From assembly GCA_024207135.1 (NCBI GenBank), contig CP042428.1, positions 2,604,001 to 2,668,000 of the forward strand: a stretch of DNA of 64,000 nt, read 5' to 3'. The position numbers and the translations under genes were made by a program. The notes beneath the pieces were generated by a model. It was not told the DNA's origin. It made no database searches and saw only the letters and a list, made by a program, of their open reading frames with translations. The DNA is from Arthrobacter sp. C2 (GTDB lineage Bacteria; Actinomycetota; Actinomycetes; Actinomycetales; Micrococcaceae). Position 1 is the first letter of the stretch, and the number at the start of each line of letters is the position of its first letter. Below are positions 17,087-25,517 of the stretch, one piece after another.

Positions 17087-18106
17087 ATGGTGGAATACAC
17101 CAAATCCGAAGCCCGCGCCTGGGCCAAGGAGAACTTCACCGGCACCGTCGCGGTGACGCACCCATCCTTCACCCCCGATTTTTCGGGCATCAACGAGAAC
17201 GCGATCCGCCACGACATCCTGCTGCTCAAGGAACGCGGCTACGCCGGTTCGCTGATCATCGCCGAAGCAAACGTCACCCCGGAGGAGAACGCCCGGATCA
17301 CGGCCGTGGCCCGCGAGGCCGCAGGGCCGGATTTCGGGCTCTTCTTCCACGCCATCTTCGGCACCCTGGAGGAGAACATCCACGCGGCAAACCTGGCCGC
17401 CAAGGCCGGAGCCGACCGCGCCCTGCTCGCCTACCCGTCCTCGTTCTGGCCGACCTCCTACGACGAGGTCTTCGACTACACCAAGCGCTTCACCGACGAA
17501 ACCGACCTGGCCACCATGCTGTTCCCGCTTCCCGCCTGGGGCTTTGAGCGCATCCACCCCGCGGGCATGAGCGTTGACTTTGTGCGTCGCGTGCTGGATG
17601 CGATGCCGAGCATCGTCGCCATCAAGGCCGAGCAGGGCTACCCGGGCATCCCGGGCGTCATGGAGATGTACCACCACTTCCGCGACGAAGTGGTGATTTC
17701 CTGCCCCATCGAGGCCGAGATCATCCCGCTCATGTCGGTCCTGGACGTCCAGTTCTCCGGCACCGCCAACACCAACTGGATGGGAGATTACTACCCCAAG
17801 GCCTTCGAGCTTGCACGCACCGGCAAGTGGGAAGAAGCGATGGAGCGCTACTGGGAGGTCCAGCCGGCCCGCGCCGCCAACATCGCCGTGTCTTCCACCT
17901 CCACCCCGGGCACCAGCTCCATCAACCGCACCCAGTGGAAGTACCAGGAATGGCTCTCCGGCTTCAACGGCGGCGCCTTGCGCCCGCCTGCCGTCAGGCT
18001 GCCGGACCGCTTCATGAAGCAGCTGCGCGCCAGCCTGGAAGCCTCGGGGCTTCCGGTCACCGACTCCCCTGATTCCGAATTCCTGCGCGGGCGCGTCAGC
18101 GCCTAA
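17087..18106 (+). CDS. Dihydrodipicolinate synthase (DapA)-family aldolase/lyase
   Basis: 339 aa TIM-barrel class I aldolase. K180 in VAIKAEQG is the Schiff-base lysine. The protein is some 40 residues longer than true DapA, and its C-terminal part (KYQEWLSGFNGGALRPPAVR) resembles the long hydratase-aldolases of aromatic pathways such as NahE and PhdJ. Family-level assignment is firm; the hydratase-aldolase subgroup is inference. AGGAGAA precedes the ATG. It would release pyruvate plus an aldehyde, and an aldehyde dehydrogenase is encoded nearby. Confidence 0.82.
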   Translation: MVEYTKSEARAWAKENFTGTVAVTHPSFTPDFSGINENAIRHDILLLKERGYAGSLIIAEANVTPEENARITAVAREAAGPDFGLFFHAIFGTLEENIHAANLAAKAGADRALLAYPSSFWPTSYDEVFDYTKRFTDETDLATMLFPLPAWGFERIHPAGMSVDFVRRVLDAMPSIVAIKAEQGYPGIPGVMEMYHHFRDEVVISCPIEAEIIPLMSVLDVQFSGTANTNWMGDYYPKAFELARTGKWEEAMERYWEVQPARAANIAVSSTSTPGTSSINRTQWKYQEWLSGFNGGALRPPAVRLPDRFMKQLRASLEASGLPVTDSPDSEFLRGRVSA

Positions 18107-18135
18107 TCCATCGACCCTGCCGCGTCGCGGCATCC

Positions 18136-18188
18136 GGAAGCCCCCGGGAAGATCGAACCGATCCGGTTCGATCTTCCCGGGGGCTTCC
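18136..18188 (+). terminator. Very long terminator hairpin
   Basis: A perfect 25-bp stem (18136-18160 and 18164-18188) with a 3-nt loop starts 30 bp after the aldolase stop. Confidence 0.85.
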
Positions 18189-18382
18189 ATCGTGTGCCTA
18201 CCGGCGGCGGGAAACCTCGGTCCAGAACCCCGGACGGCCCCCTCGAAGCGAGGAGGCGGACGGGATGCCGCGGCACCGGACGGATGGAGCCGGGCACCTG
18301 CCCGGACGGGCGGTCAAGATTCAGCGAGATGTCGCGCGTGGCCGCTGCGGGCGCATCGCCCGCCTCTCGAAGGCATAACCGA

Positions 18383-18444
18383 CGAAGGGCCCCGCCCGAG
18401 GGATGGTTGCCTTGTCGACACCATCCTCCGAACGAGGCCCTTCG
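18383..18444 (-). terminator. Probable terminator of the ABC binding-protein gene
   Basis: Arms CGAAGGGCC (18383-) and GGCCCTTCG (-18444) pair, and inside them GGATGGT and ACCATCC pair, giving a bulged hairpin 41 bp past the stop of the minus-strand gene at 18485. The rest of the 378-bp gap (18107-18484) shows no coding signal. Confidence 0.6.
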
Positions 18445-18484
18445 GCTTGCAACAAGTCCGTTGCATCGCGAACCGGTCAGGAAA

Positions 18485-19744
18485 CTACTGGCCCGGGTTC
18501 GCGAAGAAGTTGTTGAGGCGCTCGGTGGGCAGGTAGTCCTCCGGTGCGCCGGCCAGGTCGGTCAGGTCGCTGGCATCCCAGGAGGGATCCGCAATATCGG
18601 CGAGGTTCTCCCGGTTGACGATCACCGACGGCTCAACGATCTGGTTGACCTTCGGCCCCTCGCCCTTCAGGATGCGCAGGGCCACATCAACCACCGCCTC
18701 CCCGGTGCGCACCGAGGGGGTCGTGGTGCCGAAGTAGGGGTAATCGGCATTGGCCAGGGCCCAGGACGAGAACCCATGGCTGGAACCGTCATCGGCGATC
18801 GGCGGTACCTCCATGCCCGATTCCTCGAAGGCGTTGCGGATGCCCACGCCCATGGTTCCCGCCTGCAGCACGGCGTCAACGCCGGCCGGGTTGGTTGCCA
18901 AGAACTTCTGGACCTCCGCCTGGGCCGTGGCCGGCTGGAAGAATCCGGTGACCGATCCCGCGACCTTGATGTCCGGGCAGTTTTCCAGGACGGCGTCGAT
19001 GCCCAGGGTTGCAAAGGTGGAGACCGGGATCCCCGGGATGCCATCGACGCGCAGGACGTTGCCCTTGCCCCCGATGGCCCCGACGGTTCCCGCGGTGACC
19101 TGGGCGATGGCGAGCGGGGTGTTGCGCGTGACGCTCACGGCGTATTCGGAATCGATCGGCACCTGGGCGGCAACCAGCGGGATGCCAGCGGCATGGGCAG
19201 CCTTGGCCAGGTCAACCGAGGGCTCCGGGGCAATGGCGGTGTAGATGATGACGTCGGGCTTCAGCGAGAGGGCCTCGTTGAACTGCTGGAGCTGAAGCGG
19301 GACGTTGGAGGGATCGTCCGGGGCGAATTCGCCGACAATCTCGACACCCTCGGCCTTCAGGGTCTTGCGGATCGACTCCGACATCGAGGCGATGAAGGGG
19401 CTGGCCGGCGGCATGCCCACGATGGCTGCCGTGAAACCTTCGGTCTTCTTCGACTTGAACTCCGACCATGCAGATTTGCGGATCTCGTACGGGTAGAGGT
19501 CGTATCCCGCGGAGATCTCCTTCGGGAAGCCGGCCAACAGTCCGCTGGGATCCTTGGCCGTGCCCGTGGGCACGGCCCCGCAGGTTCCCGCCGCCGCGGA
19601 GGCCGACGGGGCAGCAGCGGTAGCGCCGGAAGCGGCGGGCTCCGCCGGTGCCGATGCCGCACAGCCGCTCAGGACAAGCGCGCCGGCGCCCAGGATCGCG
19701 GTGCCGAACGTGGTGAAACGGGGGAAAGAGGAGGTTTTCTTCAT
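18485..19744 (-). CDS. Substrate-binding lipoprotein of a sugar-type ABC transporter
   Basis: 419 aa. A signal peptide (residues 1-27) ends in the lipobox LVLSGC with Cys28 as lipid anchor, followed by an Ala/Ser/Pro-rich linker and a type I periplasmic-binding domain (about 100-400: GFTAAIVGMP, PDVIIYTAIAPEPS, DAVLQAGTMGVGIRNAF). It captures ligand at the outer face of the membrane for the ATPase and permeases encoded divergently at 19.9-23.4 kb. The family includes ribose and autoinducer-2 binders, but the setting suggests a catabolic substrate of Region A. Confidence 0.88.
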   Translation of the reverse strand: MKKTSSFPRFTTFGTAILGAGALVLSGCAASAPAEPAASGATAAAPSASAAAGTCGAVPTGTAKDPSGLLAGFPKEISAGYDLYPYEIRKSAWSEFKSKKTEGFTAAIVGMPPASPFIASMSESIRKTLKAEGVEIVGEFAPDDPSNVPLQLQQFNEALSLKPDVIIYTAIAPEPSVDLAKAAHAAGIPLVAAQVPIDSEYAVSVTRNTPLAIAQVTAGTVGAIGGKGNVLRVDGIPGIPVSTFATLGIDAVLENCPDIKVAGSVTGFFQPATAQAEVQKFLATNPAGVDAVLQAGTMGVGIRNAFEESGMEVPPIADDGSSHGFSSWALANADYPYFGTTTPSVRTGEAVVDVALRILKGEGPKVNQIVEPSVIVNRENLADIADPSWDASDLTDLAGAPEDYLPTERLNNFFANPGQ

Positions 19745-19766
19745 GGTCTAGCTCCTTGCCGAGTGA

Positions 19767-19827
19767 ACGATTCGTATCGTATTGAATCAGAGTAACCATA
19801 TGCGGTACGATTCGTCTAGTTTCGAAT
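19767..19827. promoter_or_regulatory. Two operators in the divergent ABC-transporter promoter
   Basis: ACGATTCGTATCGT (19767-19780, 12 of 14 positions symmetric) lies close to the binding-protein start. A second site, TACGATTCGT (19806-19815) with the wider palindrome ATTCG-N8-CGAAT (19810-19827), lies towards the ATPase gene. One site per direction fits joint repression of both halves of the transporter. Confidence 0.6.
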
Positions 19828-19869
19828 GAGATCCACGCCACTTAACTCGCATTTCCTAGGAGATCCTCC

Positions 19870-21378
19870 GTGAACAACCAACCCACCGGCCTGGTGCTCT
19901 CCGGGGTGAGCAAGCGCTTCGGGGCCACGCGCGCCCTCATCGACGGGGACCTGCATCTGCGCCCCGGCGAGATCCACACCCTGTTGGGTGAGAACGGCTC
20001 AGGCAAGAGCACACTTGTGAAGATCATGGGCGGGGTCCACCGCCCCGACTCGGGAACCGTAACGCTGGACGGCGTTCCCGTGGCCAGCCGCTCCCCGCGG
20101 GCGGCGATGGACCTGGGGATCGCCACGGTGTTCCAGGAGGTCCTCACCGCCGGCAGCCAATCCGTTCTCGAGAACGTCTGGCTCGGATCCCACGGGATCT
20201 TTCGCCGTGCCATGCCCCGGGCCGAGCAGCGCACCATTGCCCGCGAGGTGCTCACCAGGATTGCCGGGGACATGCCGCTGGATCTTCCGGCCGGCCAACT
20301 TTCCCTGTCCGAGCGCCAGTCCCTCTGCATAGCCCGGGCCCTGGTCCGCAAGCCCAAGGTGCTGATCCTCGACGAGTCGACAGCTTCCCTGGATGTCGGC
20401 TCGCGCGATCGGCTCTTCGTCGAGATGCGCCGGCTTGCGGCCGAGGGAACAGCCATCCTGTTCATTTCGCACCGCATGGACGAGGTCGCGGAAATCTCGG
20501 ACCGCGTCACCGTGCTGCGCTCCGGAAGAACCGTCTCCGCCGTGGAACGTGCCGAACTCTCCATTGACCGGCTGATCACGGACATGACCGGAAACCCCGA
20601 CCACGACGCAACCCGGCGACAGCCCCACGAGCCAGGGGAGAAAATCCTCCAAGGCACCGCGCTCGGCTTGGCCGCCGGCTCCGCCCCCATCGACTTCGAG
20701 TTGCGGTCCGGGGAAATCGTGGGCCTGGCGGGGCTCGAGGGCCACGGGCAGGACCTGTTCATCAAGCGCCTGGCCGGCCTCGCCCCCGGGCCAGGACGCG
20801 TCGAACGCGTCCTGGCCCGGGGGCCGGAGGAAGTGTCCGAGCGCAACGGCAACACCCTGGGTGTCGCCTACCTGCCGCGCGAACGCCGCGGAGAATCGCT
20901 CTTCGAGTCCATGTCGATCCGCGAGAACTTTGCGCTTCCCACCCTGCACATGCACCGCCGCGCCGGGCTGCTGGACTCCGCCAGCATCGCGAAGCGGTTC
21001 GAGGCCTTCGCCCACCTGCTTTCCCTGCGCTTCGGCACCGCACACGATGCCATTTCCACGCTATCGGGCGGAAACCAACAAAAGGTCCTGCTGGCGCGCT
21101 GGCTGGCCACCGATCCGCAGGTCCTGTTGCTCAACGACCCCACCCGCGGGGTGGACATCGGAACCAAGCGGGAGATCTACGCCATCCTGGACCGGCTCAG
21201 CGCCACGGGCATGGGCATCGTGGTGCTCTCAAGCGAGGTCGACGAGCTGGTGGACCTCGCCGACAGGGTCTTGGTTTTCCGCGACCAGGCGGTCTTCGCC
21301 GAAATCGCCCACTCGGGGCTCAGCACCGAGTCCGTCGTTGCCGCCTACTTCGGCCAGAAATCAGAGGTGCTCTCATGA
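19870..21378 (+). CDS. Sugar-type ABC transporter, ATP-binding protein with two nucleotide-binding domains
   Basis: 502 aa, RbsA/XylG type. The first domain has Walker A GENGSGKST, signature LSLSERQ and Walker B KVLILDEST. The second has a degenerate Walker A (GLEGHGQDL) but an intact LSGGNQQKV signature and LLLNDPTRGVDIGTK. This asymmetry is normal for the family. Translation starts at a GTG with TAGGAG about 8 nt before it. Its stop overlaps the first permease by 4 bp. Confidence 0.92.
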   Translation: MNNQPTGLVLSGVSKRFGATRALIDGDLHLRPGEIHTLLGENGSGKSTLVKIMGGVHRPDSGTVTLDGVPVASRSPRAAMDLGIATVFQEVLTAGSQSVLENVWLGSHGIFRRAMPRAEQRTIAREVLTRIAGDMPLDLPAGQLSLSERQSLCIARALVRKPKVLILDESTASLDVGSRDRLFVEMRRLAAEGTAILFISHRMDEVAEISDRVTVLRSGRTVSAVERAELSIDRLITDMTGNPDHDATRRQPHEPGEKILQGTALGLAAGSAPIDFELRSGEIVGLAGLEGHGQDLFIKRLAGLAPGPGRVERVLARGPEEVSERNGNTLGVAYLPRERRGESLFESMSIRENFALPTLHMHRRAGLLDSASIAKRFEAFAHLLSLRFGTAHDAISTLSGGNQQKVLLARWLATDPQVLLLNDPTRGVDIGTKREIYAILDRLSATGMGIVVLSSEVDELVDLADRVLVFRDQAVFAEIAHSGLSTESVVAAYFGQKSEVLS

Positions 21379-22334
21379 ATCGTGTACTGACCCTGTTCCA
21401 GCGCTGGCCCTTCGCCTTCGCCCTGCTGCTCGCATTGGTGCTGCTGGTGCTGAACCTGGCCATCTCGCCGTCCTTCCTTTCCCCCGCACGGCTGCCGGGC
21501 ACCCTGGCCACGCTGGCTCCTTTCGTCCTGGTGGGATTCGCCTCGACGCCCTCGCTCCTGGCCGGAGGAATCGACATCTCCGTCGGCCCGTTGGCCACGT
21601 TCATCAACTGCTTCTTCGTTGCCGTGCTCATTCCCGCGGGCCTGGGCGATTGGCAGCTGGCTGCGCCCATTGTCCTGGCCGTTGCCGCCGGGGTCGGCGC
21701 GCTGAACGGAATCCTCATCGCCGTGGTGCGACTGCACCCGGTCGTCGCCACCACCGGCATGTTGTTCCTGCTCGTGGGCCTGTCGCTGACCATCGCCCAA
21801 AATCCGGTGGCCGCACCGGACAACTGGACCGAGGTCTTTGCAGGCGGCGTCGGCTTCCTCCCGGGCGCCCTTATCACCATCGGTGCCGCCGGGCTCCTCT
21901 GGTTCTCCCTGCGCCGCACCGCCTTTGTCAGCAACCTGTTGGCCACCGGCGAAAGCGATGTCTCCGCCTACGGATCCGGGGTGAACGTCATGGCGGTCCG
22001 CATCCTGGCGTACACGCTCGGCGGCTTGTTCGCCGGCATCGCCGGGATCGCGCTGACGGCCATCGTCCAGTCCTCGCAGTCCTCCCTGGCCACCACCTAT
22101 GCCCTGCTGGGCCTCGCCGCCGCGGTCCTGGGCGGAACTTCCCTGGCCGGCGGGCGCGGCGGCCTGCTCGGCGCCCTCTTCGGGGCCGTGTCCATCTACC
22201 TGCTGCAACAACTGCTCACCGCCTCCGGCGTGGCACCCAGCCTGATCCAATTTGCCTATGGCGCGGTCCTTGTCGTCGGTGTCGTGCTCGGCGCGACGCT
22301 GCTGGCACCCCGCCTGAAAAGGAGCGCATCATGA
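21375..22334 (+). CDS. Sugar-type ABC transporter permease 1
   Basis: 319 aa, strongly hydrophobic, with about eight to nine membrane spans. The GGIDISVGPLATFINCFF segment is the conserved RbsC/XylH signature. It overlaps both the ATPase gene and the second permease by 4 bp (ATGA), so the three are translated together. With permease 2 it forms the heterodimeric channel. Confidence 0.9.
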   Translation: MNRVLTLFQRWPFAFALLLALVLLVLNLAISPSFLSPARLPGTLATLAPFVLVGFASTPSLLAGGIDISVGPLATFINCFFVAVLIPAGLGDWQLAAPIVLAVAAGVGALNGILIAVVRLHPVVATTGMLFLLVGLSLTIAQNPVAAPDNWTEVFAGGVGFLPGALITIGAAGLLWFSLRRTAFVSNLLATGESDVSAYGSGVNVMAVRILAYTLGGLFAGIAGIALTAIVQSSQSSLATTYALLGLAAAVLGGTSLAGGRGGLLGALFGAVSIYLLQQLLTASGVAPSLIQFAYGAVLVVGVVLGATLLAPRLKRSAS

Positions 22335-23353
22335 CCAGCGAAACCCTCTCCCCCGCCCCCGCACCCGCGGTCCGCATCAGCCGGCCGTGGGCCAGGTTCA
22401 GGGCCTGGGCCCTCGAGGTTCCCCTGCTGCAGGTCCTGGTGGTGCTTGCTCTGGCGGCCTGGCTGGTGACCGCCATCCCGGCCATCGCCAACCCGAGGTC
22501 CGTTACCTCCATCCTGGTCATCACCTCGCTGTTGGCCCTGGCGGCAATGGGACAGACGCTCGTGGTGATCCTGGGCGGACTGGACCTGGCCGCGCCGGGC
22601 TACATCCTCTTCGGTGCCTTCATGGCCGCAAACGTCGCGGGCAAGCTTGCCGTGCCGCCGGCCGTTGCAGTGCTGGGCACGGTCCTGGTCTGCGGCGGCA
22701 TCGGCGCGCTCATCGGCTGGATCTGCCACCGCTTCAGCGTCCAGCCGCTGGTCGTGACGCTGGGCACCGGCGCGGCGTTGACCGGCGCGACACTGTTCCT
22801 CGCCGACGGGGACTACTCCTCCGCCCCGCCGCAAGCGCTGCGCTCCCTGGCAAGCCTGCGGGGAACCACCTTCGGCATGCCGTTTCCGCCCATCATCATG
22901 ATCGTGTTGCTCTGCGGGGTGGGCATGTGGATCTTCCTCAACCGCACCGCTGCAGGACGCCGTTTCCACGCCACGGGCGTCAACTTCCGGGCCGCCCGGC
23001 TGACAAGGATCCGCACCTCAGTGGTGTGGACCCTGGTCTTCGCCGCCTCCGGCGCCCTGGCCGGGATCGCCGGCATCTTCATTGCCGCCTATGGCTCGGG
23101 TTGGTCGCAGACCATCGGTGAACCGTATCTGTTCTCCGGGCTGGCCGCCGTCCTGGTCGGCGGCACCATCTTCGGGTCGATCCGCGGCAGCTACACCCGG
23201 ACGCTGCTCGGTGCGCTCACCCTCACCCTGCTGTCCACGATCATCGTGAGCAACGGGCTGTCCGAGGCGCAAAGCCGAATCATCTTCGGGATCATCATCC
23301 TGGCGGTGGTCTCCCTCTACGGGCGCGAGCGCCACGTCCGCGACAGGTTCTAG
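22331..23353 (+). CDS. Sugar-type ABC transporter permease 2
   Basis: 340 aa from the ATG at 22331; a much longer open frame upstream is only the shadow of the ATPase and first permease genes. After a cytoplasmic N-terminal tail there are about nine spans; ILGGLDLAAPGYILFGAFMA is the family signature. It completes the importer. Confidence 0.9.
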   Translation: MTSETLSPAPAPAVRISRPWARFRAWALEVPLLQVLVVLALAAWLVTAIPAIANPRSVTSILVITSLLALAAMGQTLVVILGGLDLAAPGYILFGAFMAANVAGKLAVPPAVAVLGTVLVCGGIGALIGWICHRFSVQPLVVTLGTGAALTGATLFLADGDYSSAPPQALRSLASLRGTTFGMPFPPIIMIVLLCGVGMWIFLNRTAAGRRFHATGVNFRAARLTRIRTSVVWTLVFAASGALAGIAGIFIAAYGSGWSQTIGEPYLFSGLAAVLVGGTIFGSIRGSYTRTLLGALTLTLLSTIIVSNGLSEAQSRIIFGIIILAVVSLYGRERHVRDRF

Positions 23354-23555
23354 GTTCCGGGCCGGGCTTGCTCAACAGCGCGGACGCTTGCCGGAATGTT
23401 CACCCAAGTCAGCGGATAACCCACCTGACGCCACATCGGCTGGGCGAGGACGGGGTAGGGTGCGGTTTCAATCGGGTCGCAGCCGCGACGGGGTCCCGGA
23501 AACCCGCCCGTGGCACAAATTGTTATCCCGAACCCATAGGCAACCCAGCGCCAAC

Positions 23556-23580
23556 ACGATACGATACGATACGACTCGAA
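23556..23580. promoter_or_regulatory. Triple overlapping operator core before the OYE-like gene
   Basis: ACGATACG occurs three times in steps of 5 bp (23556-23563, 23561-23568, 23566-23573), followed by ACTCGAAT. It lies 61-85 bp before the start at 23641, in a 287-bp gap with no other clear feature. The tandem form is unique in the window. Confidence 0.6.
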
Positions 23581-23640
23581 TTTAATAATGGATGAACGAT
23601 TTCATCGTGGTTCCATTGAAAATCCATCCAAGGAGAACAA

Positions 23641-24960
23641 ATGCCCGCCGAGACCTCCACCGTCGCCGAGGTGCTGTCCAGCCCTTGGAAAATCGACGGA
23701 CTGAGAATCAAGAACCGCTATGTGCTCAGCCCCATGGCAGTGCTCCAGCCCACCAAGGACGGCCACCCCAGCGACCAGACGATCGCGTTCCTCACCACGC
23801 GCGCGCGCGGCGGCGCCGGCCTCCTGATCATCGGTGGCACCGTTGCCACCGAGCGCGGAAACCAGGAAGCACCGTTCCAGCCACTGATGCGCTTCGACGA
23901 CGACAAATTCATTCCGGGCCTGAAGCGCATGGTGGATGCCGTGCACGAACACGATGTCCCCATTTTTGCCCAGATCTTCCCGAGCTTCGGCGCCATGGGC
24001 GTACCCGGCGAGGGCAGGACAACTCGTGCGGCAAGCCCCAAGCCTGTCCGCATGGCAGCACCGCGCCTGCCGCACGGCCTCTACATTCCGGGCGGGCGCA
24101 CCAACCCGACTCCGGATGAGATCACCAAGGACGAGATCCTCGAGGTCCAAAACTCCACTGTTGCCTCGGTGCTCCGGGCCAAGGCCGCCGGATTCGACGG
24201 AGTCGAGCTCGGTGCGCACATGCGCTACCTCTACTCCTCCTTCCTCTCGCCGCGCACCAACTGGAGGACCGACGAATACGGCGGCAGCGCCGAAAACCGC
24301 GCACGCATTCTCGTGGACACGATTCGGGCCATTCGCGCCGAGGTCGGCACCGACTACCCGGTGGGCCTGCGCATGAGCGTCAACGACCACCTCCCCGACG
24401 GCCAGGGGCCCGAGGGGTTCGCGGAGGTTGCGTCGATCATCAACAAGGAAGGTCTCGGATACATCGCCCTGAGCGATGCAAACTACGAGTCGATGGACAA
24501 CAATGTCACCTCCGAGTCCGGTGCAATCATCGAGCATGGAGAGCCCCAGGCATTCCGTGCCGCCATGCCCCACGTCCCCCTGCTGCTCAGCAGCACCTAC
24601 AACCCGCGGCAGAGCGCGGACGCCATCACCGCCGGGTTCGCCGACGGAATCATGCTCGCACGACAGCTGCTGGCCGACCCGGATTTCCCCAACAAGGTGC
24701 TCCAGGGTCGCCAGAATGAGATCAACTGGTGCGACCACGACAACTCATGCCTGCGCCGGCTGATCCTCAACGTACCGGTACGCTGCCACAAGAATCCGGC
24801 CATGGGGCGCGAAGCGGTTCTCGCCGGTGCCAAGGAACCCGTATCCATCATGCTCAAGCGTCCGGTGGAGAGCCTGCTCATCGCAGCGACCGGCTCCACC
24901 GTCCTGATGGGCATTGCCGACAAGCTGGCGACCGCCGGCTCGAAGGCAGCCAAGAGCTGA
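23641..24960 (+). CDS. NADH:flavin oxidoreductase/Old Yellow Enzyme-like protein with altered active site
   Basis: 439 aa. The FMN-binding TIM barrel of the 2,4-dienoyl-CoA-reductase branch is clear (WKIDGLRIKNRYVLSPM at 16-32, FLSPRTNWRTDEYGGSAENR at about 200-220, GFADGIMLARQLLADPDF). Where relatives carry a HxxH catalytic pair in a VEIHGAHGYL-like segment, this protein reads VELGAHMRYL, so the pair is not conserved. A Cys cluster near residue 361-380 (WCDHDNSCLRR then VRCHK) may hold an Fe-S cluster with unusual spacing. The long C-terminal FAD/NAD domain of dienoyl-CoA reductases is missing. AAGGAG precedes the ATG. Confidence 0.82.
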   Translation: MPAETSTVAEVLSSPWKIDGLRIKNRYVLSPMAVLQPTKDGHPSDQTIAFLTTRARGGAGLLIIGGTVATERGNQEAPFQPLMRFDDDKFIPGLKRMVDAVHEHDVPIFAQIFPSFGAMGVPGEGRTTRAASPKPVRMAAPRLPHGLYIPGGRTNPTPDEITKDEILEVQNSTVASVLRAKAAGFDGVELGAHMRYLYSSFLSPRTNWRTDEYGGSAENRARILVDTIRAIRAEVGTDYPVGLRMSVNDHLPDGQGPEGFAEVASIINKEGLGYIALSDANYESMDNNVTSESGAIIEHGEPQAFRAAMPHVPLLLSSTYNPRQSADAITAGFADGIMLARQLLADPDFPNKVLQGRQNEINWCDHDNSCLRRLILNVPVRCHKNPAMGREAVLAGAKEPVSIMLKRPVESLLIAATGSTVLMGIADKLATAGSKAAKS

Positions 24961-24967
24961 CACCAGT

Positions 24968-25010
24968 GCCACGCCGGGTCTCCTCCGTTCCTGAGGAGAC
25001 CCGGCGTGGC
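24968..25010. terminator. Terminator hairpin 1 between convergent genes
   Basis: A perfect 18-bp stem (24968-24985 and 24993-25010) with a 7-nt loop starts 8 bp after the OYE-like stop. Confidence 0.8.
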
Positions 25011-25022
25011 GATCGTGACAAG

Positions 25023-25068
25023 ATGCGTGTGCGCCCGGACTCCAAGCGGAGTCCGGGCGCACACGCAT
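25023..25068. terminator. Terminator hairpin 2, T-run on the plus strand
   Basis: A perfect 21-bp stem (25023-25043 and 25048-25068) with a 4-nt loop, followed by TTCTGGTCTATTT. It lies 32 bp past the stop of the minus-strand thioesterase. Two independent hairpins back to back insulate the convergent operons. Confidence 0.8.
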
Positions 25069-25100
25069 TCTGGTCTATTTAATTGCGGCTGTTTCGAAAG

Positions 25101-25517
25101 TCATTGGCCGGCCGGGCGCAGCGCCCTGCCGGTCCCGCGGTAGATGGCCACGGTCCGCTCCCCCGCGCGCACCATCACATCAACAATCATCCGACGGCCC
25201 TCATGGAAGCTGACCTCGGCGGTGGCCACCAGTTCGTCGGCGATGTGGGCCGGTGAAATATAGGAGATGGATGCCTCGGCCGTCGCGATTCCGGCGCCGA
25301 AGGTATTGGCGGCCATGGCGAACGCGGTGTCCGCCAGCGCAAAGACCAACCCGCCATGGGCAATCCCGTGCCCGTTGGCCATCTCCGGGGTCACCGTCAG
25401 GATCGCCGTGGCTCGTCCCTCGCTGGCGCTCAGTACCTGGATTCCGAGGCCCTCCAAGGCCCTGTCGGCTGCCAGCATCGAGCGGGCCGGGTCGGCAATA
25501 AGTGTTGACGGGTTCAT
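25101..25517 (-). CDS. PaaI-type hotdog-fold acyl-CoA thioesterase
   Basis: 138 aa single hotdog domain. [20 protein letters not shown] (about 48-67) is the PaaI signature with the catalytic Asp. PaaI removes CoA from stalled aromatic acyl-CoAs in phenylacetate breakdown. The start overlaps the thiolase stop by 4 bp, so it is probably a rescue enzyme for the CoA steps of this pathway. Confidence 0.87.
   Translation of the reverse strand: MNPSTLIADPARSMLAADRALEGLGIQVLSASEGRATAILTVTPEMANGHGIAHGGLVFALADTAFAMAANTFGAGIATAEASISYISPAHIADELVATAEVSFHEGRRMIVDVMVRAGERTVAIYRGTGRALRPAGQ

Noticed and set aside
20861-23353. An 830-codon open frame covering the ABC ATPase end, permease 1 and permease 2
   Set aside because: Only the part from 22331 on is coding. 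The upstream part has Arg/Pro/Ser-rich shadow composition and overlaps two well-supported genes in other frames.
23556-23573. The repeated CGATA unit as a simple sequence repeat or CRISPR-like element
   Set aside because: It is too short and lies exactly where the regulon operator is expected, with the same core as single sites elsewhere.
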